Program-made: the position numbers and the translations under genes
Part shown: positions 22,287 through 33,289 of the stretch, piece after piece
How the letters are laid out: every line of letters begins with the position of its first letter
Position numbering within the stretch: the stretch's first letter is position 1
The notes under the pieces: generated by a model
The model's input: the letters and a program-made list of their open reading frames with translations, nothing else
Databases searched by the model: none
What the model was told of the DNA's origin: nothing
Assembly: GCA_009733575.1 (NCBI GenBank)
Contig: ML769470.1
Span: 158,901 to 222,900 of the forward strand
Source of the DNA: Gymnopus androsaceus JB14
Lineage: Eukaryota > Basidiomycota > Agaricomycetes > Agaricales > Omphalotaceae
Length of the DNA stretch: 64,000 bases
Direction: 5' to 3'

Positions 22287-23140
22287 ATGGATCCGCCCTT
22301 CATGTCTTTTCTCAAAGTCATGTCCGCCCTCGAAGTCCCCCTGCAGTCTTTCTACTTTTGTGTTTACGACCCGATAAACGACATCTACTATAAGGCCGAG
22401 GGTCGTCATTTCTGGAAAGAGTTCTCGCCGACTGACCCGGGCTTTGATCCAAACATGCTTCTATCGCACTTCATGAAGACTCGAACTGACCTCCCCAAAG
22501 AGAATTTTGTGAAAGCATTGGTGATCCCGGTAGAAGATCTACCAAACACAGTTTTCCAATACTCGCCGGGCTATGAAGAATTCAGCGGTCTTATCATGCT
22601 CCAACATGTTATGAATAAGGGAGGTGTTTGCCTCGTTTATGAGAGTATGTTCATGTTCATCTATGTCTCCTTCGTTCCTTACGATACAGTTTTTAGATCA
22701 TTACAATGCTTTTCACCAATCTGTTGAATCCGCCAATTCCGCTCCAGACTTTATTCATGAGACTCTATCGAGACACCAAGTGGATGCCTCTTATTTGGAC
22801 ATCGTCTACAAAATGGACTGTCCCGAAGGGGCTCGCGCTTCGCCCTCGATGGGCAAAACATCCTTCCATTGCCCCAAGCAATACCCGCCTTCATTCAGGC
22901 CAAGATAGAGCAGATGGAGGGGCCGAGAGATTGGACGGATTGGGAGCAAGATGTATGTGGCTCAGCCCTGGTTAATGTACAGAGTACTAATATCTTAACA
23001 CTTTTTAGGGTTTGGAAAATCGCACGAAGTCAGATTTCTCAATAGGGTCCATGGATTACACGGAATTTGTTGTCTTGCAGCCACCGAGTTCAGGTGCTTC
23101 GACAACTGTTCCGCCAAGCCCTAACTTCTTCTCGGGCTAA
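22287..23140 (+). CDS. unrecognised protein
   Basis: The start MDPPFMSFLKVMSALEVPLQ follows ACC. Exon 1 contains YEEFSGLIMLQHVMNKGG. A 52-nt intron follows at about 22645. Exon 2 has DFIHETLSRHQVDASYLDIV and then needs a one-base shift in GGGG at 22828-22831 to give ALDGQNILPLPQAIPAFIQA and GPRDWTDWEQD. A last intron and exon end VVLQPPSSGASTTVPPSPNF before TAA. No domain recognised. It is co-directional with the next gene, 42 bp away. Confidence 0.6.
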
Positions 23141-23182
23141 AATCCCGCCCTCTGCTACAAGGAATCTGGGTTTTTAACCACC

Positions 23183-23972
23183 ATGTCATTGGACGGCCTT
23201 GAAAGAAAGCCTGATAGCCTCATAGAAGAAGACGCGAGAAATAACATCTTCCTAAAAGCCTTGGAATCGGTGAAGATTGCATACAAATCACCGGATCAAT
23301 TACATCTTCAGCTTGTCATGCCTTCGTAAGTGTCTGCCTCGATAACTTATCATGCACAAACTGACGGTAGACTCGTAGACCGACCTCCAATTGGCCGAAT
23401 AATATGGGCATGTTGACAAACCCAAAGAATTCTATGCCTGGAGTGCAAAAGCGCCTTCATCTTATTCGTCCTCGATCCGGCGCGTCCTTATTTTGGGGCT
23501 ATGAGATTGTTTTCCTTGCTGAGATGTCTTCCCACAGCCGGAAGAATGATCTCTGGAGAATGTTGGCGCAGGCGGCTTTCTGAGTTCGTCTCGTGAATCT
23601 CACCTTGGAGACAACCGACTGTTGTTTGCCCATCTTCTGGGTGAGCGACCGGAAGGATCCCCGAAGAAGTGGGAAGGGGAGTGTTATTTAGTGTACGAGG
23701 ACAACGCACATGTACGTTTTGCTTTTTTTTGTTTGTCTTTCACTCAATCAAGAGACTGACGTGTTGGTTAGATCTATTATCATTGCTTGCAACACACGCC
23801 TCCAAACTTGGGTTGCAAGATGACCACCTTTCCTTTGGCAAACGCCCACTCCCGAGCGCACTTTCATCTTAGGCTTCTCAATGCCGCCGACCCGCGTATG
23901 CGCCAATTCACGTTTCCCAACAAGCATCCTTCACTTATGGAACACCCCCAATGGTGTCACTCACTCTTCTAG
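23183..23972 (+). CDS. unrecognised protein
   Basis: The start MSLDGLERKPDSLIEEDARN opens 42 bp after the previous stop. Exon 1 ends LHLQLVMPS; after a roughly 54-nt intron the sequence reads MPGVQKRLHLIRPRSGASLF and GYEIVFLAEMSSHSRKNDLW. A one-base shift near 23574 (CAGGCGGC) continues to LLFAHLLGERPEGSPKKWEG. The final exon after 23771 runs to TAG at 23970-23972. No family recognised. A relationship with the preceding gene (both with charged helices of similar size) is possible but not demonstrated. Confidence 0.5.
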
Positions 23973-24773
23973 CCATTTTTTTCAGGTTGATCATTGGTCG
24001 CTGCATCACATGCTCGAAGGGATGTCAGATTTATTGCAGGATGTTTTAGGGATGTCAGGATGTTGCATGAACTCACTCGGTTTTTCTTTCTGTACTTGCT
24101 TTCAACGTAACTCATAAAAGCATTTTGGAATTATCTTTATTTTTCTATGTTGTTTCTCCCTTGTACTAGTAGCACTTAGGTTGTTGTGTAGCATCTGCAT
24201 ACCCTCGAAGATTTTTGCTCCACATTCACTTTGAGTTTGGTCAATCTCTTGAAACTCAGATCAGCTATCGAAACTTGAATTCATGATGCTTTCTTTGTAG
24301 ATTGAAACGCAATGCCATTTGAGCCGAATCAAGCATGCACCCAAATGTATAGCGGCTGATTACAGTCTGCAAGTTGTGTGTCAAAAACAAAAAGACTTGG
24401 AATTCGGCTGAGTGCAGCCTGAAATTGGCATGATGACAAATAAAGTGAGGACGGATAGAGACACTGGTTCGGAACAGAGAAAGAGATAAATGGAGCGCAT
24501 TGGAAAATAACAAAATAACAAAGTGCGGCTACAGGCCGGGGTCGAACATAAAGAAACATACTGCCTGAGGTACACGCTAAAATCCGCTTAAGATGAATCG
24601 ATTGCTGATGATATTTCAACATCAGTTCGTCTTTGTGGTTCAAGTTCTTTCCTCGCAGGATTCTATTCAGATGGTCAAGAACATGAATCCTGCAGTCGAA
24701 ATTATTGTCCTGAAAGTCGACCTAGGAAAAATGTGAGGTTATTGTCATTTTTCCAGCTTTGGACCCGTGGTCA
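23973..24773. other. no gene seen
   Basis: Short open frames only, AT-rich in the first part. The right end is the unique sequence before the duplicated block begins near 24774. Confidence 0.4.
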
Positions 24774-25402
24774 TAGAACTGAAGGTTCTCTAATTGTCAG
24801 GCCTGTGTTCAATCCGTCATGAAGAGAAACCTTGTATCGTTATGAAGAAGATTGAAGGAAAAATTCTAAATAAGCATATTGGGTACAAGCAGGCTTCGGA
24901 TGACGAAAAAGTGGAACTGAAGCAAGCAGCAATTAACAAGGCGTGCGATCAGGCTGCTAGGCTTGGGGAAGAGAAAAGGATTTTCCACTAGTACGTTGAC
25001 AGTGTCCGGGTTTAGTCTCTCTTTTTTTGTTCTGATCACTAGGCTCTAATTCCAGTGATAACAACCTCAGTAATGTATGTATTACCAGGGCGGACAAAGA
25101 AGCAGTGTCTTCCCACAAAGTTCGCCATGCCTCACCAAAGTCAAGTTCCTCCCAAGCTTCTTCCTTCTCCAAACCGCCTCCCATAGTGTCCACCGCTCTG
25201 CTTTGCAACTGGAGCGCTACCCAAACCTTTGTTGTTGCTGAAAGTGCTACATACAAACAAATTGTGAGTCTTCTCTCCATTGATATCTATTTCACTTACG
25301 GATGTACCATGTCTGATTAAATAGTATGATTACTGCACGAAGAGATGGACACCCGAGAATTGGAAGGTTATATCGGATGAGACGGTTTTTTCTTTCGACT
25401 GA
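24774..25402 (+). pseudogene. truncated duplicate of the secreted kinase-like gene
   Basis: Copies exons 4-6 and the end of intron 3 of the gene at 20173-21309. It has the same GKILNKHIGYKQASD and FHYDNNLSNV blocks and the same C-terminal exon. The signal peptide and first three exons are missing; the sequence upstream of 24774 is unrelated. Confidence 0.8.
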
Positions 25403-25522
25403 ATGGAACGTATCGCTCGCTAGATATTCATACCTCTGACTGAGCTACGTATTCTCTTGATCGGTTTCTACTTAGCTACTTAGCTGATTCGACAAGCTAT
25501 AAAAATCATGTGTATTTCCATT

Positions 25523-26220
25523 GGATAATTCTACTGAACAACCCCCTTGCTGGCAACAACCCTCCCAAAAAGGAAATTTTTGTGAAAGCTAGTTTGGCAA
25601 CCCCATCACACTTTTGTCACACATGTTTGAGTGTGATTTTTTTCAATTCTTTTGTGTGTGTTTTTTCTTTGAAAAAAAAGTCAGCTACTACCTCATGCCT
25701 CACCTTACTCAAGTTGTAATGCAAATCACTCAGATTCCCAAATAGGGCTGGTGGCAGTATCTGAAATATAAAGACTCCAGACTTTGGGCAAATGCTTAAG
25801 GCTGAATTATACTCAGATTTAGTAGCTCAAATACTAAAATATTCCCAATGCTACCCATTGCATATTGGTATCTAAATCTAAGATAATTAATATCATCAGC
25901 CATAAATTGCCATATCTGTATGACTAAATATGACAGATGGTGAGCTGCAAGTTGTAACTACAGAAAGGTGCTTAGATTGCTGCATGGCTACCTATGAAAA
26001 TGCACTGTAATGCTGTACTTTACAGTCATGGTGCAGACCCCTAAAGGCTACAATAATTGGAATACTGCACCAAGAGTAAATCTATGACATTCACAAAAAA
26101 TTGAATTCTGAGGCAAGTTATTTGTTGTGACCTCAATGCTACCATGTGTGACCATATGTGACCTCAACTGGGTTGTTAAATAAGACTTGAGCCAAGGGGG
26201 GTTGTTCAGTAGAATTATCC
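25523..26220. mobile_element. 698-bp inverted-repeat element with 9-bp target duplication
   Basis: The left end GGATAATTCTACTGAACAAC is repeated inverted at the right end, with about 27 bp nearly perfect. Both sides are flanked by ATTTCCATT (25514-25522 and 26221-26229). No coding capacity. By eye the element contains no CpG at all, unlike its flanks. The TSD length (8-9 bp, ambiguous by one base) suggests a Mutator-like or hAT-like non-autonomous element. The related block at 21.35-21.42 kb lacks it. Confidence 0.85.
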
Positions 26221-26365
26221 ATTTCCATTACCGTTGACGCTTGTGCCAGCAACAGAAAAGCAACTTGCAATAACCGCCGATTTTATGCGGTATGCTCTAT
26301 AGTCTACCCTACTCGATTTCGGTTTTTGTATACAATAAGACGAATATTAATAATGATTTAATTCA

Positions 26366-27900
26366 TTAATCATCCAGCTCATCTTCGTCGTCTCCCTCCT
26401 CAGGACCTCCAACCAGATCTTGCTCCATCATGCCCACCACCATATCCACGGCTGCACGCGACATCTTGGGCATGGCTCCCGGACGAAGTAGTGGGTGATT
26501 TTCGGGTTTTAGTCCCTCCTCCTCCTCCTCATCTTCTCCCTCAGCGTCAACGTCAGAACCATCGACATCATCATCCTCGCCACTACCATCGTTGTCCGAC
26601 CCGTTATTCGACGCTGAGTCGGACCCTTCTCCGTCGTCCTCAGAATCAGCCAGTTTAAAGTCGGCATCTTCTTCGTCGTCCGAATCGACGATCATTTTGT
26701 TGATGGTTAGAGGTCCAGAGGGTTTCGGTGCAGGGGGAGGAGTATGACCAGTATGATTAGTCCGGGATGACGATGCTTTTGTAGTCGAGTTTCCTTTCCC
26801 GCCAAATAGATGTCGATAATTCCTCACCCACTGACCAATTCCATCCTGTTCCTTCCCATCGATCTGCCCAAAAGCAGTTTCTTCTCCCAGTTCTTCGTCG
26901 TCCAGAGATCTTCTCGTCAATATAACCGAGCAAACGCGCCCGGTAGCACTGATCATCCTCACCCCGTCCGAATTATTGGCAAGATCTTCGACAGCCCAAA
27001 ATTCGCAGGGTTTAGATTCACCCCATAGGATACCCTGTGGAAGGAACCACAATGTGCCAGATTTGGCGTTACGATTTGCTTCGACCCCCGGGCTGCTTCC
27101 CGTACCAGTGGTGATGGCGCTTTTGAATTTTTCAATGGAGGGCTGAAAGATGGGTAGAGGAATGTAGGACAGGAATTGCTTCAAGACGGGGAGTGTCTCG
27201 TCGCCTTTTGTGAGAGATGTGGTCGCGTCGTCTTTCGAAGAGGAGGAAGGATCACGATGAGAAGTAGCAGTAAACGCGCTGTTGGTGGTTGCATCAAGGC
27301 CAAAAATTATCTGGTGACTAGCTTCCGAAGCAGGCGTCTTTGCTTTATCCGGGATATCATTCGACATGAGGACAACCGTCCAATGAGGCTTGGTTTTGCC
27401 TCGTGTGGGTAAAAGAAAGACTCTGCGGATAGATGAGAGCGGACCGTAGCTTCAAGAGCTTCGGATGTGGGATTTATGAATCTAATGGAGGATTGGTGTA
27501 TGACGATATTCACTTTCTTCCGAACGGGTGACGTTACTGAGATGGATGGAAGGGTGAATTTAGGTGGATCAGCAGCCCCTGCAGAGGAAGAAGAAATTTT
27601 TTGTCGCTTTGAGCTTTCGTCCTGTTCATCAGCATCCCTTTGACGCTTCTTTGAGGATAGCTCACTGAGTTTCTGTCGGACTAGAGCCTGTTGAGAGGCC
27701 CAGTGAGCTTCAGTATCTTCCCGAAGCTGACCTGAAGCACATTCTGCACCGCAGAGAAAACGGATGACATTGTCTAGCAAGGCTTCAGAAGATGGAGAGC
27801 TGCATAGAGCAATAAGATCCTTCGACAGCTCTTTCGGCAGACTTGCGGATACGACGTGAAGAAAGGGTGCTTGGGAGTTCATTGCACCTGTATTCGGCAT
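26366..27900 (-). CDS. RTT106: histone chaperone, RTT106-like
   Basis: Nuclear histone H3-H4 chaperone-type protein with PH-like domains and an acidic tail. The N-terminal helical part (SQAPFLHVVSASLPKELSKD) leads to a basic stretch (KKRQRD), then the first PH-like region (VNIVIHQSSIRFINPTS). A frame change gives RRVFLLPTRGKTKPHWTVVL and MSNDIPDKA, then LPVLKQFLSYIPLPIFQPS. The tail has acidic runs of Asp/Glu, as in RTT106 and FACT-type chaperones. The frame shifts by one base near 27425-27450. Start either ATG 27900 or 27882 (MNSQAPF); the second looks more natural. Its 3' end was duplicated to 21.5-22.0 kb. Family call from overall pattern; RTT106 versus another Rttp106-like paralogue is unsettled. 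Confidence 0.7.
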
Positions 27901-28368
27901 TCAGCTCTGCTAGGGTAACATCGGGTATAAAGCCAATACCTTGCGAAATAATCTGGATCGAACGGCAGAAAACAAAGGAAGAAAGCGTTTAGCGCTGGCG
28001 GAGGCTAAAACGCGTAAAAGGGTTTGCGCGCTTCTTCTCCTATCATTTTTCTTCCTCTCTTCTGCTGCCATATAAGAATACGAGATCTCTCACTTGCTCC
28101 TAACTGAGGCCTTGACTCTAGTCCTCTGCCTCATGTCTATTTTCATTACTACTCGCGATCTACAACTTCCATTCAACACCAAGAAATGACGCTTGTTGAG
28201 TAATTCCCGGTCCCGCATGATTTGCCACCAGATCGTTGTTGAATATAGGTCTTCAATGAAGTAGTCATTCTTTCAATCGGATATAAAGCTGGGCCATTTG
28301 TCATGCACAAACTTGGAACGTGTAGAACTCCAAACTCATACCGAGCCTAAACATTCAAATATTCTACC
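27901..28368. other. intergenic; duplicated promoter of the GPI-protein array
   Basis: Holds the divergent promoters. The segment around 28160-28210 (CATTCAACACCAAGAAATGA) recurs at about 32240-32280 before array gene 4, so the array units were copied with their upstream regions. Confidence 0.6.
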
Positions 28369-29257
28369 ATGTCCATTGCGAAGCTGTTTCTTTCATGCTC
28401 CGCTGCGGTATACTGGGTGTCTGGAGGTAAGCCTATGGCTTGAGAACTACACAACATCGTTAACCATATCCTTTTAATGGATGGACTCGGGGTTCCGACT
28501 CAGATGCCAACTATAACGACTTCTGCATCTTTTTCTACTGTGACTTTTGTATCAAGCAACCCAGGGCCTCTCACAACCAGGAGATCGTGAATAGTATCCT
28601 CGATATTGGTACAAACTCTGCAGATCACAGAAACTACTCTTTCCGTAGGAGGATACATCAGTGTGTCGGGAGCCACTGCAGTGTTTACCGACGTCACAGT
28701 CACTTCAATGGGAACGACTGCGGTCATCACTGGCACGTACATCCAACCTGCTGTAGTTAATTACTACAATTGTAAGACGAATTGTTCCAGTGTGTAATTC
28801 AAATTCTGACCTTGCTTTGACAGTCACTATCGTCGAGTCTTCAGGAGGATACTGGGAGTCCGCAGTCAAGTCAGTCAGTGCGACAAATACCGTTGCTTCA
28901 TACGGAGAGTATGAGAGTTGCAGCTTCAACGGAGATGGAGGCTCGAGCGTACTCTGCACTGATATCTTCCGTACGGTGACCCGCTCGGGGGTGGAGACAT
29001 TTACCGAAACTTTCAAAGGGTCCACGGTGCCCCTCACGGTCATGACTGTAACAGCAGTACCCTCGAGCACAGGTTCCGGATCAGTGGTGACTCCAACCAG
29101 CTCTTCGAATGCGGCGACTCCAACCAGCTCTTCAAATGCGGTGACTCCGACCAGCTCTTCGAATGCGGCGATGTCTTCTCAGCAAGGTTCTTGTTGGAAG
29201 ATGGGTCTCTATGTTTCGATGCTCAGTGGCTTGATGACAGTGATGTTATTGAAGTAA
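28369..29257 (+). pseudogene. GPI-anchored secreted protein array, gene 1 (damaged)
   Basis: Member of a cysteine-poor, Ser/Thr-rich surface protein family. Signal peptide MSIAKLFLSCSAAVYWVSGG in exon 1. Intron 1 has a good GTAAGC donor but the AG acceptor present in gene 4 is missing here (TTTTAATGG in place of TTTTTAG). The second exon is out of frame in its first half (near 28550-28625). The third exon reads cleanly from TIVESSGGYWESAV through YESCSFNGDGG, a TSSSNA-type repeat and a C-terminal hydrophobic segment MGLYVSMLSGLMTVMLL. Most like gene 4. Could still be expressed if a cryptic acceptor is used. Confidence 0.65.
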
Positions 29258-29671
29258 CCCCAAAGTTTTTTGAAACGGACATGCTTGGAGTAACATGGTA
29301 GTAATGCGTAATTCACAGAATGATTGTGGGTCCATTGACATCATTGCCTTCAGCCACAACCTCGAGTCCATGTTCATGTTAAACTTCCACCAAGCAGCAA
29401 CCCACCTGAACCCATCCACATGGAGACTTCTTCCAAACTAAATAGTGAGTGGGTTTCGCGGGTTGATAAGACTCGTATTTAGGATTCTATATCGTCTGCA
29501 CAGCCGGTCAACGGTCTTCAACCAAGCAGCCTTTCTGTCTTGGTGAGTACTTATCGTGTTTAATGATGAAGATGAACGCTGAAAATACTATAAGTTTGGC
29601 GTGTTTAAGCAAACCTGAACTTCCCACCCCTTCCTTAACCCCTTCCTTACTCCTCACCATCTAAATCTTAG

Positions 29672-30324
29672 TTGGTGCTGTTCCTACACCCACTTCGACT
29701 GTGACCGTTTATGGAACAGTTGCCTCGCAATTCGCCTCTATTAGTGAAACACCTATCAGCGGCGGTATAGGAACGATCGATGTTAGTACTCTAGGAGTCA
29801 GCACAGGCTCTGACGGTACAGAAACAACATATTCCATCGGAGAATACCTCAGTGTTCCAGACACTCCTTTTACCACTCAGACTATCACGGAAGGCCCGAC
29901 GGGCCAGACAGAGACTACTACTGCCTTCTTTCCTGCTGACGTTTTCACAGAAAATTGTGAGATGAATAGTCTCGATAACGCATATTCTAACAACCCATTT
30001 CTAGTTACATTGGTTGAATCTTCAGGAGGTTTTTGGGCTTCCTTCTCATCATTCGCTTCCGGTACCGGACAGGCATTCTACGAGACCTGCACGTTTGATG
30101 CCAACGGAGGCATGAGTGCTTCCTGTATGGAGATCAACTACTTCGCGACATCTTCTGGGTCGCTTCGGACCACGGCTACAAGCTTTGAAGCTTCCAAAAC
30201 GCCGCTGGTGGTCCTGCCAGTACCAACCAGCTCCTCGAACACTGCGATATCGACTTCGCAAGGCCCTTATTGGAAGATGGGTCTCTATGTTTCGATGCTC
30301 TGTATGGTCGTTTTGGTCGTTTGA
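29672..30324 (+). pseudogene. GPI-anchored secreted protein array, gene 2 (signal peptide exon lost)
   Basis: The body is intact: TSTVTVYGTVASQFASISET, GTETTYSIGEYLS, an apparent intron at about 29957-30003, TLVESSGGFWAS, FYETCTFDANGG, and a Ser-rich end with the hydrophobic tail MGLYVSMLCMVVLVV. The exon carrying the signal peptide and intron 1 is deleted: CTAAATCTT joins directly to AGTTGGTGCTG at about 29670, whereas gene 3 has the full exon there. The protein would not be secreted unless an upstream exon is recruited. Confidence 0.7.
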
Positions 30325-31070
30325 TGACGGATTTGACATGCTCATAACGGGAATGCGCGATGTCAAAACACGAATGTCTGTTATTCCTGCAGCTACTACT
30401 TCTATGGGCGAAATAATGATGAGGGTGCACTTTCCTGGGTTCATTATGCTGTTCTTTCTTCTCTTCTTTGAAGAATGGTTGATTCAGTATTCTTCTGAAG
30501 AATCGACGGCAAAGACTCAATGTGCACGAGAGTTCCACGGAATTAGTTTTTTCAAAGGTGCGCTTTGCTGAGTTTATTGTGCAATTCTTTGTATATAACT
30601 ATACACCAAGAAGTTGCCCCGATCACATGTGCCCCAATTCTTTTGAAAGCACGCATAAGAGCTCCGGAACTTGACTCTAAATGTAACACTAACAGTAATC
30701 ATAACCTTCTCATGGCAAATTTCGGCGCTTGATCGACTGTGTCCTCAACCGCAACCTCAAGCCGTCCATGCCAAACTTTCCACAATGCGACAACCCCATG
30801 GACCGAAGACTTTTTCCAAACTAAGTAGTGAACGGGGTTTCGCGGATTGATTAGGCTCGATCTTTGCAATCTCATCCGCTATTACACCCGGGTGTGCATT
30901 CAAGCAATTGAAAGGGCCTTCCCGGTCGACCGACTTCGTTCTGTTTTAACCTAGTCAGTATCGAGTTAAATGACGCAGATGAACGCAAAAAATAAAATAA
31001 AGCTTGGCCTGTTTAAGCAAACTCCCCGTCCCCTCCTTACTCCCCAAGAGCCCCACCATTCAAATCTTGC

Positions 31071-31830
31071 ATGTCTTTCGCAAAGATTTTTCTGCTATCT
31101 CCAGTACTACTCTGGGTAGCTGAAGGTAAGCTAGGAATGGACTATAATATTCAACATGAACTTATTCTATCTTTCTAGCTGGTGCTGTTCCTGCATCCGC
31201 TTCGACTGTGACCGTTTACGAAGCAGTTGCCTCGCAATTCGCCTCCCTTAGTGGAACTCCAGTCAGCAGCGGTACCGGAGAGCTCGATGTTAGTATTCTA
31301 GGAGTCAGCACAGGCTCTGAAGGTACAGAAACAACGTATTCCATCGGAGAATACATCAGTATTCCAACAGTTACTTCTGTTGCAACTCTCACAAAGACGG
31401 GTCAGACAGAGACTACTACTTTCTTGCGTCCTGGTCTGGTTTTCACAGAAAATAGTGAGATGAAAATAGTCTTGATAACACATCATATTCTAACAACCCG
31501 TTTCTAGATACCTTGGTTGAATCTTCAGGAGGATATTGGTTTTCTCTAGGCCTCTCAACATTCGCTTCCGGTACATATACCAGAAACGGATTCTATGAGA
31601 CCTGCACGTTTGATGCCAACGGAGGCTCGAGTGCATCCTGTATAGAGATTGACTACTTCCCGACATCTTCTGGGACGTTTCAAGTTACCGAAAGCTTTGA
31701 AGCGTCTAAAACGCCGCTGGTGATCCTGCCAACCAGCTCTTCGAATGCTGCGATATCGACCTGGCAAGGTCCTTATTGGGAGATGGGTCTCTATGCTTCG
31801 ATGCTCTGTGTGTTCGTTTTGGTGGTTTGA
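31071..31830 (+). CDS. GPI-anchored secreted protein array, gene 3 (intact)
   Basis: Signal peptide MSFAKIFLLSPVLLWVAE; exon 2 STVTVYEAVASQFASLSGTP, VSTGSEGTETTYSIGEYIS. Exon 3 begins TLVESSGGYWFSLG and continues FYETCTFDANGGSSASC, EIDYFPTSSG. A short Ser/Asn hinge (TSSSNAAIS) precedes the hydrophobic C-terminus (MGLYASMLCVFVLVV), the layout of a GPI-anchor signal. Introns at about 31126-31180 and 31455-31507 are GT-AG and keep the frame. Expected at the cell wall or membrane; molecular role unknown. The VESSGGYW and YETCTFDANGG blocks define the family. Confidence 0.8.
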
Positions 31831-31954
31831 TGGTAGTGATGAGACTATTTGACATGCTTATAGCGGGAATGCGCGATGGCAAAACACGAACGTCTGTTGT
31901 TCCTGCTGTTACTACTTCTATGGTGAAATAATGACCTTTTACGAGTTTCACTAC

Positions 31955-32110
31955 TCTAGTCTAGAGTTTAAGCAGCGCTACAGGGGGCGTCAACGTTAGT
32001 ATCCTAGACGTAAGCACCAACTTTGTAGGAACGGATTCGGAAAACAAGCTGAACAACGTATTCTGCCTGCAAACGTTAAGTATGACTGCCGCAGGCTCTT
32101 CAGATATGCA
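31955..32110 (+). pseudogene. relic of an array gene
   Basis: Readable remains of exon 2 only: SSATGGVNVSILDVSTN followed by decayed sequence ending near TAAGSSD. A sister relic with the same breakpoints lies after gene 5, so the relic was duplicated together with its neighbour. Confidence 0.6.
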
Positions 32111-32427
32111 AGGTGCTTCAATGACCTGATACCTTTTTTAACAGCTAGTTGGATCTCTCTCACTGCTTCCAACTGAGGCCTTGACTCTGGTCTCTGCCCC
32201 ATTCATTTTCATGATCACCGCTCTCGATCACATAACTCCATTCAACACCAAGAAATGACGCTTTGTTGGAGTAATTCCCGGTCGGTCCCGCATGGTCATT
32301 GATCGTTATTGAACTCTTCATATTCAATGGTCATCCTTTCTCAGGCATAGTCAACTGAATATAAAGCTGGTCTTCGGCCAAGACAAAGAACGTGTAAAAC
32401 TTCTCTTCAACCTTCAAATAATCTACC

Positions 32428-33282
32428 ATGTCCATTGTGAAGCTGTTTCTTCTATGTTCCGCTGCGGTGTGCTATGTATACGGAGGTAAGCTATGGATTC
32501 CTTACCAGAGAACTGAACAATTTCGCTAACTATATCTTTTTAGTGGGTGGAGTCGGAGTTCCGACTCAGACGCCGGCTGTGACGACTGCACCTGCTTCCA
32601 CTGTGACTCTATATCAAGTATATCAAGCCACTCCATCTGGCCCACAATCAGGGGAGATTGTCGGTACTAGTATCCTGGATATCGGTACGAACTCTGCAGG
32701 AACAGAAACCACTATTTCCGTAGGGCAATTCATCAGCATATCGGAAAGCAGTGAAGTGCTCGCAGCTACTACGATTACCCTACCTGCTGAGGTTCTTTAT
32801 AGCAATTGTAAGATGAACGGTTTCGTGTGTACTGTGCTTCATATTCTAATCTTGCCTTGACAGACACTATCGTCGAGTCTTCAGGAGGGTTCTGGGAGTC
32901 AGCAGTCTTGTTAAACAGTGCGTCAAACGGTGTTGGTTCGCAGGGAGTGTATGAGAGTTGCAGCTTTAGTGCGGGTGGAAGCGCATTCTGCACGGAAATC
33001 TTCCAAACGTCGATCGGATCGAGGCTCACGACAGTTACCGAAACCTTTGAAGGGATTACGCTGCCCCTCACGGTCATGACTGTAACAGCAGCACCCTCGA
33101 GCACAGGCTCCGGATCAGTGGCGACTCCAGCCAGCTCTTCGAATGCGGCGACTACAACCAGCTCTTCGAATGCGGCGACTGCAACCAGCTCTTCGAATGC
33201 GGCAATGCCATCCGCTCAGCGAGGTTCTTTGTGGAAGATGACGGGCCTCCATGTTCCAATATTATTGATTTTGGCAATATGA
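32428..33282 (+). CDS. GPI-anchored secreted protein array, gene 4 (intact)
   Basis: Signal peptide MSIVKLFLLCSAAVCYVYG, intron with a correct TTTTTAG acceptor, exon 2 VPTQTPAVTTAPASTVTLYQ and GTETTISVGQFIS, intron, exon 3 TIVESSGGFWESAV, VYESCSFSAGG, FCTEIFQTS. The hinge is a threefold repeat of an 8-residue (24-bp) unit containing TSSSNAA. The C-terminus (HVPILLILAI) is hydrophobic but short for a GPI signal. Same subtype as gene 1, distinct from genes 2, 3 and 5. Confidence 0.78.
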
Positions 33283-33289
33283 TGACGGT

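Noticed and set aside
28705..29070. Minus-strand frames opposite the GPI array genes
   Set aside because: They recur opposite every array member because the plus-strand coding sequence is conserved; they have no features of their own.
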